The notes below the pieces were generated by a model. It ran no database searches and was not told where the DNA came from. It was given only the letters and a program-made list of their open reading frames with translations. DNA of 37,887 nt from Nocardiopsis endophytica (lineage in GTDB: Bacteria > Actinomycetota > Actinomycetes > Streptosporangiales > Streptosporangiaceae), in assembly GCF_027706725.1 (NCBI RefSeq), contig NZ_JAQFWQ010000070.1, positions 1 to 37,887 on the forward strand, given 5' to 3'. Shown one piece after another: positions 37,836 to 37,887 of the stretch. Numbering within the stretch: position 1 is the stretch's first letter; each line of letters opens with the position of its first letter. The translations under genes and the position numbers were made by a program.

Positions 37836-37887
37836 TCTCGGGGAAGTCGGGGTTAAACCGGACACGATAACCCCGACTTCCCCGAGA
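37836..37887. repeat. 20-bp perfect inverted repeat at the end of the window
   Basis: Arms 37836-37855 and 37868-37887 are perfectly complementary around a 12-base loop, and the right arm ends exactly at the last base given. A terminator, a REP-like unit or an assembly break at a palindrome are all possible; the stem may extend past the window. Confidence 0.75.

Noticed and set aside
1-37887. CRISPR arrays, tRNA, rRNA or insertion-sequence transposase genes
   Set aside because: No regular spacer array, no cloverleaf or rRNA sequence and no transposase or integrase motif were seen on either strand.

Overview
The window is very GC-rich (third codon positions almost all G or C), uses many GTG starts and 4-bp ATGA/GTGA gene overlaps, and carries MsiK-type sugar ABC systems without their own ATPase, LacI/TetR/ArsR regulators and Tat/lipoprotein exports. 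This points to a filamentous actinomycete. The style of the genes and of the dispersed repeats at the edges suggests the Nocardiopsis/Streptomonospora group, but that is an inference.

Layout. 1-0.45 kb: no gene, a dispersed repeat. 0.45-2.6 kb: a self-regulated SRPBCC-DUF4166-TetR operon with two palindromic operators. 2.6-6.0 kb: an ArsR-VOC operon read from an apparently leaderless promoter, a DUF2752 membrane protein, a UbiE-like methyltransferase, two small membrane proteins and a TetR regulator. 6.3-16.2 kb: a redox/metal-type island holding a MerA-like flavoprotein disulfide reductase, a CPDC redoxin, two 5'-truncated gene remnants, DUF427, a CCVGP (MerT-like) membrane protein, a Crp/Fnr regulator, an ArsM-like methyltransferase overlapping a tetraether-synthase/MJ0619-like radical SAM protein, a CPFC glutaredoxin, a DUF3179 lipoprotein, a TlpA-like lipoprotein and CcdA. 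16.2-26.3 kb: an AGCS alanine/sodium symporter, a NadE paralogue with a destroyed ATP-pyrophosphatase loop, a Tat-exported phospholipase C, a pentapeptide-repeat membrane protein, a SHOCT protein, a 4-TM protein and a secreted phytase-like esterase. 26.3-35.4 kb: a LacI-controlled sugar locus (ABC binding protein and two permeases on one strand; two Gfo/Idh/MocA dehydrogenases, DUF6807, a nucleotide-sugar-type epimerase and LacI on the other). 35.5-36.5 kb: a cyclase-family hydrolase. 36.5-37.9 kb: a monooxygenase remnant, further repeat copies in inverted orientation to the left edge, and several inverted repeats, the last a perfect 20-bp one that ends exactly at the final base.

The most interesting part is 6.3-13.4 kb. 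Reading the intergenic DNA I found a 16-bp motif of Crp/Fnr architecture (TGTCG-N6-TGACA or TGTCG-N6-CGACA) upstream of the redoxin-reductase operon, the DUF427-CCVGP operon, the radical SAM-methyltransferase operon and in the divergent glutaredoxin/DUF3179 region, all around one intact crp-type gene. This suggests that these otherwise unconnected thiol-redox, radical SAM and ArsM-like genes form one regulon and probably one pathway (metal/metalloid handling or synthesis of an unusual organic product). Function is not proven by the sequence.
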